Assembly: GCF_000611645.1 (NCBI RefSeq)
Contig: NW_014012718.1
Location: 1-18,754, forward strand
Origin: Monoraphidium neglectum
Taxonomy: Eukaryota > Chlorophyta > Chlorophyceae > Sphaeropleales > Selenastraceae
Direction: 5' to 3'
Length of the DNA: 18,754 bases
Below the pieces are notes generated by a model. It saw only the letters and a list, made by a program, of their open reading frames with translations, was not told the origin of the DNA and did no database searches. Below are positions 1 through 11,105 of this stretch, one piece after another (the stretch's first letter is position 1; the number at the start of each line of letters is the position of its first letter). A program made the translations under genes and the position numbers.

Positions 1-3000
1 GCCATGGGCAGGGCCGGGGTGTAGGCCTGACGCGCGGAGGGGGGGGGGTGGTGGGGGCGGGGAATGTGGTAGGGGTGGCAGAGGGGAGCGTGGGGCCCAA
101 GGCTCTTCTGATGCCCGGCTTTGAGGCGGGCGTTGCAGGCGCAAGGCGTGGCGAGGCGTGGTCCCGTGCTGTAGGCCGGGCAGCTGCGTTGGCGCCGCCG
201 CCAGCGCTGCACCCGGGCCGGTGCCAGCTGGTGCGAGATGTGCTGCTCGCTGCCTCCACAGCGCCGACCCGCGTCCATACAGTTTCCACACCTCGACACA
301 AACAACAAACCATGATGCCCAGATGGCATGCAGGGGTCAGCCCCAAAACCCCCACACCTTCAAAAACTGCTGCTCCAGAATGAGGGCGTACGCGTACGGC
401 ACATGACACGTGGCCCGGTGAGACACCGTGCCGGCCAGCAGCTGCAGCCGCGGCGGCAGCGGCACCAGCGTGCGCTGCAGCGAGAACCCCAGCAGCCGCC
501 ACGCGTCCGTGTCGCAGCTGTGGGGGCACATCCGCGCGTGCTCCGTCCACCACGCGGCCGCGGAGGGCTTGAGCCGGGCGAAGAGCCGCCACATCGCGCG
601 GCGCAGCGCAAAGGGCGAGCGGGGGTCCTCCTGTAACTCCCCGTCGGCAGCGGCGGCGCCGCCGCTGCTGGCGCCTCCGGTACCGTCGCCGGCGTGCCGC
701 GCCCGGTCCGCTGCGCAGAACGGGCACGTGGCGTCCCGCGGGCGCCCACGCGCCCCGCGCGGGCCGGGCGCGTCCGAGGCGCGTTCCCGCGCGCCGAGCG
801 CCGCCCAGGCGACCTCCGCCTCCCAGCCGGCGGCAGAGCCCGCGGCGTGCCGCCGCGCCCTGGGGGGGGACGGGACCAGGGCAGGCGTGAGGGCGCTGTC
901 AAGCGGGGATCGCGGCGCAGTACCATCAGAAGCAAATGACCCTGGCTATCGCAGCAAGCCGCCGCAGCTGGCAGGCGCGGGCAAGCCAGAGGCGCGCGTC
1001 CACTCGGCGCCGCCCTGCGCGCCGCGGCGACCCGCGGCCTCCCGCGGCAGCGGCTTGACTGCCAGCGCACGGGCACTGAGTGTCCACCCCGCCAACAGGG
1101 CAATCAACACGCGACCACCTGCCCCCCCGGGAGTGTGCTGAGAAGCACTGCTAACCCCATCAACACCCCAGTCCCCAACAGCGCCTCTTCCGACGAGCAA
1201 CGCCCCAATTTCGCACACCACCACTGGCGCCCCAGTCATTCAGAGGCCGACTCACAAGCTCAGCAGCTTCTCGTGCCTTGGCCCCTTAACAAGGGGGTCC
1301 TTGCCAGACCTCGAGGCCTCAGCCGCAGCGCCCCCCGCCGCCAGCCTGTCCCATGACACGCAGCCGACCCCCTCCCGCCACGCGGCGCTCGCCGCCACGC
1401 ACGCCGCGGCGTCCGCCGCCCAGCCGCTCACCGCGTGAGCGCGCCTCCAAAGCCCGCCGCCCGGCTGCGCGGCGTCGGCGAGGCGGCCGGCGAACTCAGA
1501 CGCCAACCGGCGCGCCACCGGGCCGCCCCCGGGCCACGGCGCCGCGCCCGGCCCGCCGGGGCGCCGGCCGCCCGCGGCGACGCGCTCTGCAGCCGCGGCG
1601 CGCACCAGGGTCTCCTCCAGGCAGTGCCCGGCCAGGGCCAGCCACATCTCTTGGAGGGCGGCGGCGTCGGCGTCGAGGGGGCCAAACGCCGCGAGGGGGT
1701 TGAATTCGGGGTCGGCGACGCCCGCGCTGGGCGGCCCCGCGAGCAGCTCCGCGGCGTCAGCGGCAGCGGCGTTGGTTCCGGCGGCGGCCTGCTGCGGCTG
1801 CCGCGCGCCGTCGCAGGCGGCGTTGTCTGCTTCGAAGCGACGCAGCATCGCAGAGAAGCGCAGCAGCTGCGGCCCGCGGCGCGTCGGCGGGGTGGCGGAC
1901 GTGGGCGGCGCGTAGCCGGGAGGGTGTGCGGGTGCCATGGGCGCGACGGGAAGCAACAGGCATGCGCGTCGCGCTGCTGCGACGCTCGCGAGAGGCGAAG
2001 GCGTGCACCACCCCCCCTGCCTCAACCGCTCTTGAGACAGGGAGATCCTGCCCGCTCACCCCGCCGTCCCAACGACTGCAGGCACGCGGACAGCATCGGC
2101 AGTCTGAGACAGCGCCCACCTGCGCCCCCGCCACTGCGTTGCCGCCCTCGCAACAAGCCGATGCCAAGCCCCTCGCACCGCCCCAGCTCCCCTCTGCCGG
2201 AGAGCCGCCCCATTCATTGCTAGACTGCTGCGCTGCGTCGCCGCTGCTTCCGCCATTAAGAGACGAATGATCACGGACCGGCCAGCTAGATCCCCCAGTG
2301 CTCCTCGCGCCAGCCGCGTGCGCCGCGCGGAGCGCATTTGGGCAGCGGGCCGCATCAGCGGCCACTCCAAACGCCGCCCCCGCCTCGTCCACGGCGGCCA
2401 GCAGCGCCAGCAGCTGCGCCGGCACGCGCTCCCGCCACGCGCGGCCGCCGCCGCCGCTGCGGGCGCGCTGGCGCAGCAGGAAGCGCAGACACAGGGCGCG
2501 CAGCACAGCGGACAGAAGCTCCACTTCCAGGACCACAATGGCGCCCGCCGCCGGCCCCTGCTGAGCCACGCTTGCCTGGGACCGCTGCGCCCCCGCCGTT
2601 TGGGCTTCAAGCGGGGCCAGGTCCATCGAGGCTGCCACCGAACGAACGAGCGCGTCCATCTGTTGCACCAAAATGTCGCCGGGGGTGCCGCGCTCGTCGC
2701 CTGGCCGCCCTGCGCCGCCGCCGCCGCCGCCGCCGCCGCTGGGTTCGTCATCGCCGCTGCCGCTGCCGCGCCTGCTGCACACTCTGCCGCCGCCGCAGGG
2801 CGCGGCGCTGACCCCCGGCTCGGCGACCGCTGCGCTGTGTGCGGCCGACAGCGTGGGGGGGAGCGCCGCCTGCAATTCTGTGGGCGTCAGCAGAGCGCTG
2901 CAGCGCAGCCCGCAAACCGCCGCGCACACTAACGCTGCCCGCACCCGCGCCGCATCCTCGCTCTCTGCCGCCGCCGCAAGCCGGTGCGCCCACAGCCACT

Positions 3001-3475
3001 GCGGCCCCTCGTCCTGCGCCTCGGGCGGCACGCGGGGCGGCGCGGCCCGAGCCTGCGCCGGCGGCGCCTCGGGGAGCCCGCGCGCGCCCGATGCCAGCCG
3101 CGTCAGCCACTCCTCGACCAACAGGTGCGGCGGCGGCAGCAGCAGCGCGGCCGAAAAGTGCAGCAAGCGGTCCATCCGGGTGGAATAGCGGCCGACGGAG
3201 GGGTCGCCGTCCCCTGTGCTGACAGCGCTGTCAGCCGCTTCCGCCTCTTCCAGCAGCACCTGCGCCGTGCGGCCCTCAGCCTCGTGGGCGGCCAGCTCCC
3301 CCAGGGCGTCAACCGCGGCGCTCAGCAAGGCCGCGTGCTCAGGAGTGGACAGGTCACCGAGAGGCTCGCTACGGGCGCGGCGGCGGGGAGTTGTTTGTGT
3401 GAGCACATGCGTGCATGCGTCCGTGCGTATGTGCGTGCGCGTGCGTGCGCGCGTGTGTGTGTGTGTGTGTGCCTT

Positions 3476-3532
<57 letters not shown>

Positions 3533-4697
3533 TGTGTGAGCACGATAACGCATGTGCATCTGTAGGGGTGCGCATGAGTGTCAGGTAGCAGAATGCATGC
3601 AGATGCCTGTATGCCGTACACGCGCATGCATGAGCAAGCAAGGCGGCCACCTGCAGGGGCGCACAGTACGCCGGCCCGCTGGTCAGCGCGCCCGCACCAC
3701 ATCAAAGCCCTGCGTCAAACCAGGCTCACCCCGGCACCATGATCCCCACCGCCAGCTCAGCCAGCAGCACCACCCGAAGCTGGGGCGACAGCGCGTTCAG
3801 TACCAAGTCGCCATTGAGGGAGTGGTCGCCGCCGCTGCGAAGCGGGGCCGGGCGGGGGGCCTGCCGCTGCGGGCCCTTGGCTGGGGCCGCCGCTCGTTCC
3901 TCCGCTGCCTGCACGGCCCACATGTTGATGAGGCGGGGCGCGGCGAGGGCAACCAGCTGCAGGGGCAGCGCCCGGCAGCACATGCGAGGGCACAACGGAC
4001 ACGAGAGTAATTGAGAGGGTCTGGTGGGGGCCGAGACCCGCGCATGCCCGGGCATGCCAACGTGTCGCAGGCATGCGGGCGCGCAGGGATGCATGAAAGG
4101 GGCTCTGACCAGAGGCCGCTTTCTCAACACCGGTCGCTGGTGCCCCAAGACCCCGAAGCACAGAACCCTGACAGGCCCTCTAACCTGCCGCAGCTCCGGC
4201 AGCGCAAATCGCAGCGCCTCGAAGCCCAGCGCCCCTGCCGTCCTCCACGCCGTCTCCCTCAGCTCTTCGCGCGCGCACAGCGCGCGGGGGTCGCTCGGGC
4301 GCCCGGCCAGCTTGCGCAACGGCACGTGCGTCATCATGGCACGGTCCTCGGAATATAGCAGGCCCCAGGCCACGTCGTACTCAAACGCAGTTCCAGGGTC
4401 GATGAACGGCTGTCGTGGCCTGGGTTGCTGTGGGCCCTCGGTGCCTGCCGCGGCGGCGGAGATCGCCTCGGCCAGCCGGGGGTCGGCCGCCCATGGCGGC
4501 GGCAGGCCGGCAACCCTGACCGCCGCCAAGCGTTTCAAGAACGTGCCCTCTGCGTCGTCTGGGCTGACGCCTTTGATCAGCTGCAAAGCGCGCGCTATTG
4601 CGGCGGTCAGCGGGTCGGCCCTGTAAGCAGCCACGTCCGCGTCCTCTCGCCGCTTTGCCTCCGCGGCCGCACGGGCCGCTGGTGCGCGCACATGCAT
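1..4697 (-). CDS. Gene A: algal MYND-family paralogue, 3' end beyond the window
   Basis: Hand-spliced exons on the minus strand: 4697-4185, 3956-3730, 3368-2120, 1866-1256, 859-358 and 26-1 (continuing outside). They join in phase 0, 2, 0, 2 and 0 and give about 1042 residues. Introns have GT-AG ends, for example CAG/GTTAGA, GTGAGC, CAG/GTGGGC, TT/GTGAGT and AAG/GTGTGG. The family is recognised by matching gene B in order: LSPQLRVVLLAELAVGIMVPG-like end of exon 2, STPEHAALL, LLRFSAMLRRF, DPRSPFALRRAMWRLFARL, MCPHSCD and, at the window edge, AYTPALPM (AYSPAMVV in B). The protein is Ala-rich and probably helical, with Gly runs near 2715-2740. The MYND finger expected from gene B would lie beyond the left edge, so its presence is inferred. 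Odd points: two introns (4184-3957 and 1255-860) are absent from B, and the N-terminal 100 residues hardly resemble B or C, so the start at 4697 is uncertain. Confidence 0.72.
3453..3524. repeat. Interrupted (GT)n microsatellite in an intron of gene A
   Basis: About nine GT units, a short interruption, then about 22 uninterrupted units, flanked on the left by GTGC/GCGT alternations from about 3395. All of it lies inside the gene A intron 3729-3369. The alternating purine-pyrimidine stretch is the classical Z-DNA-prone type. On the sense (minus) strand it is a CA repeat, a known splicing modulator in animals; any such effect here is inference. Confidence 0.95.
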
Positions 4698-5578
4698 GGC
4701 GTTTTGACTGGGGGTTTGGGGGGAGCCCTGGCCCGGGTTCAGGCCTCGCCAGCCGGCGACAGCAGAGCGCTTTCAGCAAGCGCCGCGCCTGGGATGTGCG
4801 TATCAGAGCGGCGCGACTGCACGTGGATTGCCTACGTGAGAGACATGCGACTGTGCGTATTCCATAATATTGTGGATGGAAGCCTACTGGCAATGGGTCG
4901 TCAATTGTCAGAATCTGAGATCACAACCTATGAATAGTGTCGCTGTGTGTTTGTACTGCCATGCAAGCGCAAATTGTTGTTACCATTGTCATATACAGTC
5001 ATACAGACACCCCGAGGAACGCTTGTAACCTCGCGCCAGGTCATCGCATCATAGGCTGTGTTGACGGAGGAGCAATGGCGCAAGCATGAAAGCACTGCTG
5101 CTGCTTAGCAGCAGCCACCGGCCCCAGCATGCGCGTGCAAAAGCTGGCATTTTTCGACGCTTAAATCAAGGTAGCTGCAACAATGCAGTACACACGCAAA
5201 TGGTGCTAGCTAGCACCAACGGCTGCTCTGGCACTTCCAGGACTGCTTGACCTTGTGCTTGCCATGCATGCCACACAGCTCAGTGTCGCATCTCCATGTA
5301 CACACACTTCTCCACGTGTACAATCTGACGCACCTGATCAAGTTACTGTTACACAAAAACCTCACCCATGATCAACTGTGGTGCAAAGCATGTCAGGTGT
5401 TACCTCCTTGATGCGGGTGCGATCCCAACACACATTTGGTTGTCACGGCGTGTTTGCGCTCGTGGCGGTGAACGCTTTGGGGTGCGCAATCCTACAGGGA
5501 CGTGCATGGCGTTGGACTGCGCATACATCACAACAAATGTCAGACATGCACGTATGGCTGGCAGGTAACTCTGATGTG
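4698..5578. other. Intergenic region between gene A start and gene B 3' end
   Basis: GC content drops and no convincing coding frame is visible. The right part should hold the 3' flank of gene B, including a further TGTAA on the minus strand at 5353-5349. The left part should hold the gene A promoter. I see no clear TATA box close to 4697. The open frames here are short and have no family similarity. Confidence 0.5.
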
Positions 5579-5583
5579 TTACA
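5579..5583 (-). terminator. TGTAA poly(A) signal candidate of gene B
   Basis: TGTAA on the minus strand lies about 47 bases after the stop codon at 5632-5630. TGTAA is the usual polyadenylation signal in chlorophyte nuclear genes. Its position would give a short 3' UTR and fits the longer, spliced C-terminus better than a stop at 5754. It is a five-base motif, so chance occurrence is possible. Confidence 0.45.
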
Positions 5584-5629
5584 GAATCAAAGGGGCCAAC
5601 TGCTGCCGGCGTGCAGCAGCCAGCCACGC

Positions 5630-6044
5630 TCAGACGCGACGGATCACCAAGAAGCATCCCCGGCGAAAGTCGAGTGCGTCCATCTTGATACGCTGCGCCA
5701 GGCGCCGCGGCGCTCTCCACGCCGTCTGTGGCGTCGTGGGCCCTGAGCCGCTGTCAGGCAGAGCTGATCACCTTTGCTAGTGTGACGCGGTATGCCTTGG
5801 GCCACTCGTATGGCGCGGGCAGGCTCACGACCGTAAAGCCCGCACCCAGGCCGTCAGGGTCAAGGGCGTCCGCAGTGTCCGGCCGCGGCGGCTCGCCCCA
5901 CCCTTGCGGCGGGCCCACGCCAATCGGCGCGTTGGGCCATGCGCCGAGCTCGGACGCTGCATCTGCGAACGGCCCTCGGCCGAGGATGCAAGGTTGTGTC
6001 TTGACCTCTTCCTGCTTGTCACGCGCGTCCAATTGCTGCTCCAC

Positions 6045-6084
<40 letters not shown>

Positions 6085-6095
6085 AGCTGCTGCTG

Positions 6096-6135
<40 letters not shown>

Positions 6136-9100
6136 AGTTGCTGTTGTACCACCTGCCGCCGCAGCAAGGTCGGCTCCCCGGTGCTTGCCCGAACGTGCTC
6201 ATCCACCAGCAGCGGTGACCTCGCAAGCAGCCGCACTGCTAGTCTGCCGCCGCTGCTGACGCGCATACTGGCGTGCAGGCAGGTGTCCAGGAGCTTGTCG
6301 AAGCGAAATTGAGCGGCTTGCACGGAGCGCCCAAGCGTTCCGCAGACAGTTGCATGCCCCATCAACCCAGTGTCGATATCGCGCAGCTCTGCGGCGGCCA
6401 GGCAAGCGGGACTGCAGAACTGGGCTACGCCGCAGCCTGGGCACATTTGGAGTGGGACGTCCGGTGGGGCAGGCTGTCCGCACTTGTCGCAGTTGCGCGC
6501 GTGCGGGGCGCCGGCTTCCACGCGCTCCGCCCAGAACTGAGGGTGTATGCAGTTCCAAAAGTACCAGCCCTGGCGCTGCAGCTGCTGGAAGTCGCGCGGC
6601 AGGAAGGCCTGGCGCACCGCAAACTCCGCTGCAGCCAGCCTGGGGCGGGGCGGGGCAAGGGGTGCGGGATCCTGGTGAGCCTGGCTGATGGGGCCCGCCT
6701 GGCAGGTTGGCGTGTCAGCCAGATTGTGTGGCGGGGCCGCGCTTGCGTGCCTGATGACAATGACTAAAGCAGGTGTGCACAGGACACGACACCACATGCA
6801 GGAAACTGTGCAGATGCATGCAACATGAGCACTTGTGCAAAGCGAACAGCCAGCAGTGCTGCTGGAGACGTTAGCAAATTCAGGCAGGGCCTCGAATGAT
6901 GCAGCATGAGGGCGCCGCACACTTGCTTGGTCTCGGCCCGCCTACCTGGCATCAGGGTCGGAGTACACAACCGCCAACCAGCCGGCCATGCTCCGTGAAT
7001 ACCGTGCGCCGTCATGCTTATAAGATATGCCGAACTCGCTAAATTTTGCCGAGTCTAGCGCCGCAGCCCTCCGCGCAAGCGACGCCATGAGACCGCCGCC
7101 CGTGCTGCCGTTGCCGCCGGGCCCGTCGCGGCCGCCCTCGTCCCCCAGCACGCCCAGCATGTGCAGGTGGAACCACACGGGCCACATGGGCATGCCGCCC
7201 TCCCCCTCGTCGCCGTCGCCCTTGAACCAGCAGTCGCCGCTGTAGGTGCTGGGCGGCGGCCGGTGCGCCCACCCCCCAGGGCCCAGGCTCTGCAGCAGCG
7301 CCGCGGACACCGCCTGCTGCGCCAGCGCGGGCCAGAGGGGCACGGCGTCGGCGGGCGGGTCGAGGGACTCGGCCAGCGGCCCCAGCGCCTCGAGAACGCG
7401 CGCGGCGCGCACCACCATGGCGGGAGAGTACGCCTGCCAAAGGGGTGTGATTGAGGGGGGGTGCAGGGGTCAGGGGCTGACGCGATCGGGAGAGCAGGCT
7501 CAAGGAGAGCGGCAGGTGCTTGTCAGGAGAAGACGAGCCAACTGAGGCGGGCAGTTGATCTGCCACGACGTCGCGCAACCCCAACCATTGGTCCGCAAAC
7601 ACTCGACACCGCCTCGATCAGTCACAGGGCCAATCCACCCAGCTCTGACGCCCCACGCGACGCGGGCGGCGCCCCTCAGCCGCACCGCATCGAAGGTGTT
7701 GTTGAGCTGCTTCGCGTACGTTGCCGCCGCGGCCGCCGCGACTGCAAGCTCCAGGGCGGTGCGCTCCTGCTGCAGCCCCGCCATGGCCGCCACCCGTGGG
7801 TCCCTGAACGGCAGGCTGGTCCCTACCGCCGAGAAGACCGCCGCCCACAGCTCCCTGTCGCTGCTGTGGGGGCACATGCCCGCCTGCGACGCCAGCAGGT
7901 CGCGCGCACGTGGCGCGAGGCGGCCCAGGAGGCCCCACCACAGGCGGCGCCACATGAAGGGGGAGGAAGGGTCCACTGGCCAGCTGCCATACGCGCTGGC
8001 AAACCTGGACGTGCCGCCGCCGCCGCCGCTGCTGCTGTTGCTGCCGCCGCCAAACTGACGTTCCAGATCCTGAAGGAGGGACACATGCTTTTGCTGGCGT
8101 CTCTCCCACGCCCGGTTGGCGTGCGCCTCCTCCTCACACCAGGGGCAGCCCCGCGCGCACCCCGCGACGCCGGCTTCCTGCGAACGCGCGGCGGCGCCCG
8201 GGCCACCCCGCTCGGCGCCTGCCGCGGCCGCTTCCAATGGCAGTCGCGGGTCGGGCGCGGCGAGGACGGCGCTGACCTGCGGCTGCAGGCGCGCCATGCG
8301 CTCCCAGTCGCCGCGCTGCGCTAGCAGCTGGTCCAGCCGCCGCTTCGTCGGCAGGGCCTCGGCGCGGACGTGCCTGGCGCCGGGCGCGGGGTCGCGCTTG
8401 CGCGAGGCGCGCTCCCGGCGGAACGCGAGCGCGGCGTGTACGGTCTGCGCTTTGCCGTACGTGCGCCGCCAGTCCACGAGTCCACGGCACGCGAGCGGCA
8501 AGTGTTGGCTCAGCTCATGCGCCGGGCAGGGCGTGCCCTTGCCGCCTGCGGCGCTGCGGGCGTCGTGCGTGCCGCCGTTGCAGTTGCCGCCGCCGCCGGC
8601 GCAATCGTCCTCTTCGCCCTCGCTGCCGCCTTGGCTGCCATTGCCGCGTCTTCTGTCGCTTTTGCTTCCGATGCCATTGCCGCCATTGGCGCTGCCAGCG
8701 TCTTCGTCGCTGCTGCTGCCGCCATCACCCCCGCCGTCAGCCCCGCCCCCGCCGTCGGCGTCGGCGTCGCCGCCCTTGCCCGCTTTAGTTGCGATATGCA
8801 GGGCCGCCTCTGACTGCAGGAGCGCCTCTCTATTGACCGCCAGCGCACGCAGCGCTTCCTCGACAGCAGCGTCAGGCGCCTCCTCGCCTTCACCGCTGCC
8901 CTTCGCCCCGCCGTCCGAGCCGGCGCCCCTGCCAGCAGCCAGGACGCGGCGGGCGCTGTGGGCAAACACGCGCCGCTGCAGCTCGTGGATCCTCTCTATG
9001 TGTTTGGGCTCTGTCCGCGGTCCTAACCGGTCAAAGTAAGGGTCAGGGACGACCTCGTCAGGGCCGCGCCCCAGGGCCTGCTGCGCAACCGCGGCGGCGC

Positions 9101-11105
9101 CCAGCGCCGAGGGCTCGTGGGATGCGACAGGGGCGCAGGGCGCGTCGCCGCCCCCCGGCGCGCCGTCGGCGGCGAGGGCGGCGGCGGCGGCGTTGACGGC
9201 GCGGAAGCGCCGTAGCATGGAGGACAGGTGGAGGACCTGTGGTGACGAGGTTGGGGAGCCGAAAGCGCCCGGTGAGCTGGGGTTACAAGGCTGCAGCTGG
9301 GGGATCCGTGGAGTGGAATGCTGTTGATGTGTTGCTGCATCGGCTGCTGCTCATGCCGCACCGTGGCGGGCGGACGAGGCCTGTGATATGGATGGCAATG
9401 TGAACCACAACCCAGCCCAGATGAACATGAAGCAGAGGCAGAAGAGCAACCTGGCGGCCATGACACCCACCTTCGCATCGACCAGGGCGGAGGCGCGCCG
9501 CAGCTCGGTCACCGCCTCTCCTGCTGCCAAGCCTCCTGGGCTGGCCGCCGCCCCACCTGGACTGCCCTGCTGCGACTCCCCAGCGCTGCCCTGCACGCCG
9601 CACCCCATCTGTGACCAAGCCTCGGCGAGCGGCCCTGCGTCAGGCGAGCATGCCTGTTCATCTCGCTGTGCATCCGCGCTTGCCTGGGCTGCTGGCGCCC
9701 TCGCCGCCGACCGCACCAGGCACACCACGCAGGCATCCAGGCAGTCGAGCGCGTGCAGCAGCGCGGCCGCCTGCGCGGGCGCCAGCTCAGCAGCGCCGGG
9801 CAAGTCCTGCGCGCGCAGCAGGTGAGCGAGTACTGCGGCCTGCGCCCGCGCTAGCACCAGCACCGACGAAATCGCGCACTGCACGCCAGCGCCGCCGGTG
9901 CTGGCATCCATGTCGCCCCCTGCTGCCTGGCGCCACGCTGCTGCCAGCATCCGTGCCTCCCGTTCCGCCGCCGCAACAAAATCAGGCGCCGCCGCCGCCT
10001 CCGCAATCGCTAGGTCGCAGCCGCCGCTGCTCCACACGCTCTTGACCAGCATGCCCGCCAGGTGCCACCGCGCGCCCTCCTCCTCGGCCGATCCGAGGAC
10101 CGCGTCCGTCAGATCGCGAAGCACCAGCTGAGGTGGCGGCGCGAGCAGCAGCTTGGCCACGCGGCGCAGGCCTGGTAAGTCCCTGAACCCCTCGCGGCCG
10201 GACGCCTTCATTCGCTGCCGCGAGGTGGAGCCGGCGGCCTCAGCCAGGGCGTTGGTGGCGGCGATGGACAGCAGCAAATGCAGGGTCGCCGCATGCTCTG
10301 GGGAGTCGGGCGGGGGCGGCTGCCTGGGGATAGGAGGGGGGGGGGCGCCAGGAGGGATGCGGCAGTGTGGAGGGGCTTACAGCATGCGGAGGTATGGGGC
10401 GTATGGCACGGGGAGGGGTGGGCGTGTGGGGACCGCCGGCGCCGGCCGCGAGATGCAGCGTCACAAGCTGATGGCTGCCACGACACCACAGGACAGCGTC
10501 CACGCCCACACGCATGCAAATGTCCGCCCCACTGCCGGGTTCTCAGGCGGTGCGCGCGCACCGCACCCTGGGCAAAGCAGGCCGGTCGCCACGTCGGCCA
10601 GGAGGCACGTCAGCAGCTGCGGCGACAGGCGTTCAGCCAGATGGGGGACCATGATCTCGGAGGCGCGCCGCTTGCCCCAGCCTTTGAGTTTGAGGTCTGT
10701 AAACTCGTTGGTGTAGCGGTCCAGCGCCGGCTGCAGCGTGAACGCCAGCAGCTGCTGCAGCTCCGGCGCCGCAGCGCCGCCGCCCGGCCGCAGCGCGGCA
10801 AAGCCATGCGGGCCCGCGGCGAGGCGGCGCAGCAAGCGGGTCGTCTCGAGCGCGTGGCGGATGGCCATGCGGCGCCGCGTGCCCTCGTCGGGGTCTTCGG
10901 GGCTGTAGGGGTAGACGCGGCGCTCCGCCTCATCCAAGACAGACAGGCAGCTGCCGCCATGCTGCGACGCCACCCGCTCGCCGCCCATGCGGCAGCCTTC
11001 CAGGTACCTCCGCCACTGCAAATCAAAGGGGTCCTCGGGCATAATGCGCAGCAGGCTGAGGTGGCCAAAGTAGAGGCGCCGCATCAGCGCGTCCTCCGAC
11101 GCCAT
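5630..11105 (-). CDS. Gene B: MYND-type zinc finger protein, complete
   Basis: Minus-strand exons: 11105-10567, 10323-9471, 9236-7686, 7433-6946, 6639-5772 and probably 5725-5630, giving about 1464 residues. Joints are in phase 2, 0, 0, 2 and 0. The start ATG has A at -3 and G at +4, and gene C has an equivalent ATG after the same RQP[AT] codons. An in-frame ATG at 11189 is possible but not supported by C. Visible order: helical Ala/Leu-rich N-terminus; QPPPPDSPEHAA after the first intron; MLRRFRAVN; an acidic Gly/Ser/Asp low-complexity stretch (about 8500-8800); CPWC; SSPFMWRR; MCPHSSD; a MYND finger at residues 1194-1243; and polyglutamine at about 1308-1346. MYND fingers are known protein-interaction modules; no catalytic domain such as SET is visible. 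The last intron would be only 46 bases. Without it the protein stops at 5754 (about 1438 residues). Localisation is unknown. Confidence 0.8.
6034..6146 (-). repeat. CAG tract coding polyglutamine in gene B
   Basis: Two pure runs of 12 CAG codons each (sense strand; 6134-6099 and 6083-6048) are joined and flanked by Gln with occasional Leu and Glu codons, giving about 35 Gln-rich residues about 65 residues after the MYND finger. The almost exclusive use of CAG over CAA points to recent slippage growth. The frame stays open on both sides, so it is translated. Confidence 0.92.
6342..6491 (-). other. MYND zinc finger of gene B
   Basis: All eight ligands are present in order: C1194-x2-C1197, C1210-x2-C1213, C1219-x3-C1223, H1239-x3-C1243. 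The QFCSPAC segment matches the usual [YF]C-x3-C core. The gap between the third cysteine pair and the histidine is 15 residues, longer than the roughly seven typical of MYND fingers. Residue numbers refer to the model starting at 11105. Confidence 0.88.
10719..10826 (-). repeat. Near-identical 108-base block, copy in gene B exon 1
   Basis: Read on the minus strand, this block matches 17138-17245 of gene C with only two differences, both at third codon positions (His CAT/CAC and Ala GCT/GCG). The 36 encoded residues are identical. Exon sequence on both sides differs at many positions, including silent ones. The two copies are in inverted orientation about 6.3 kb apart. Confidence 0.9.

Noticed and set aside
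360..1103. 247-residue Arg/Pro-rich frame on the minus strand
   Set aside because: A shadow of gene A exon 5 in another frame; the true frame matches gene B (CPFC, MWRLFARL, MCPHS).
4598..4937. Plus-strand frames over the start of gene A
   Set aside because: Antisense to exon 1, with no motif and no similarity to the paralogues.
5378..5746. 122-residue plus-strand frame downstream of gene B
   Set aside because: Low coding character, and it overlaps the likely last exon and 3' UTR of gene B on the other strand.
7461..9039. Long plus-strand frames opposite gene B
   Set aside because: Antisense shadows caused by high GC content; only the minus-strand frame aligns with gene A and has conserved motifs.
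9351..9470. Apparent transmembrane segment at the end of the long frame in gene B (after residues ALVDAK)
   Set aside because: It lies beyond a GTGGGT donor at the family-conserved joint, so it is intron read-through, not protein.
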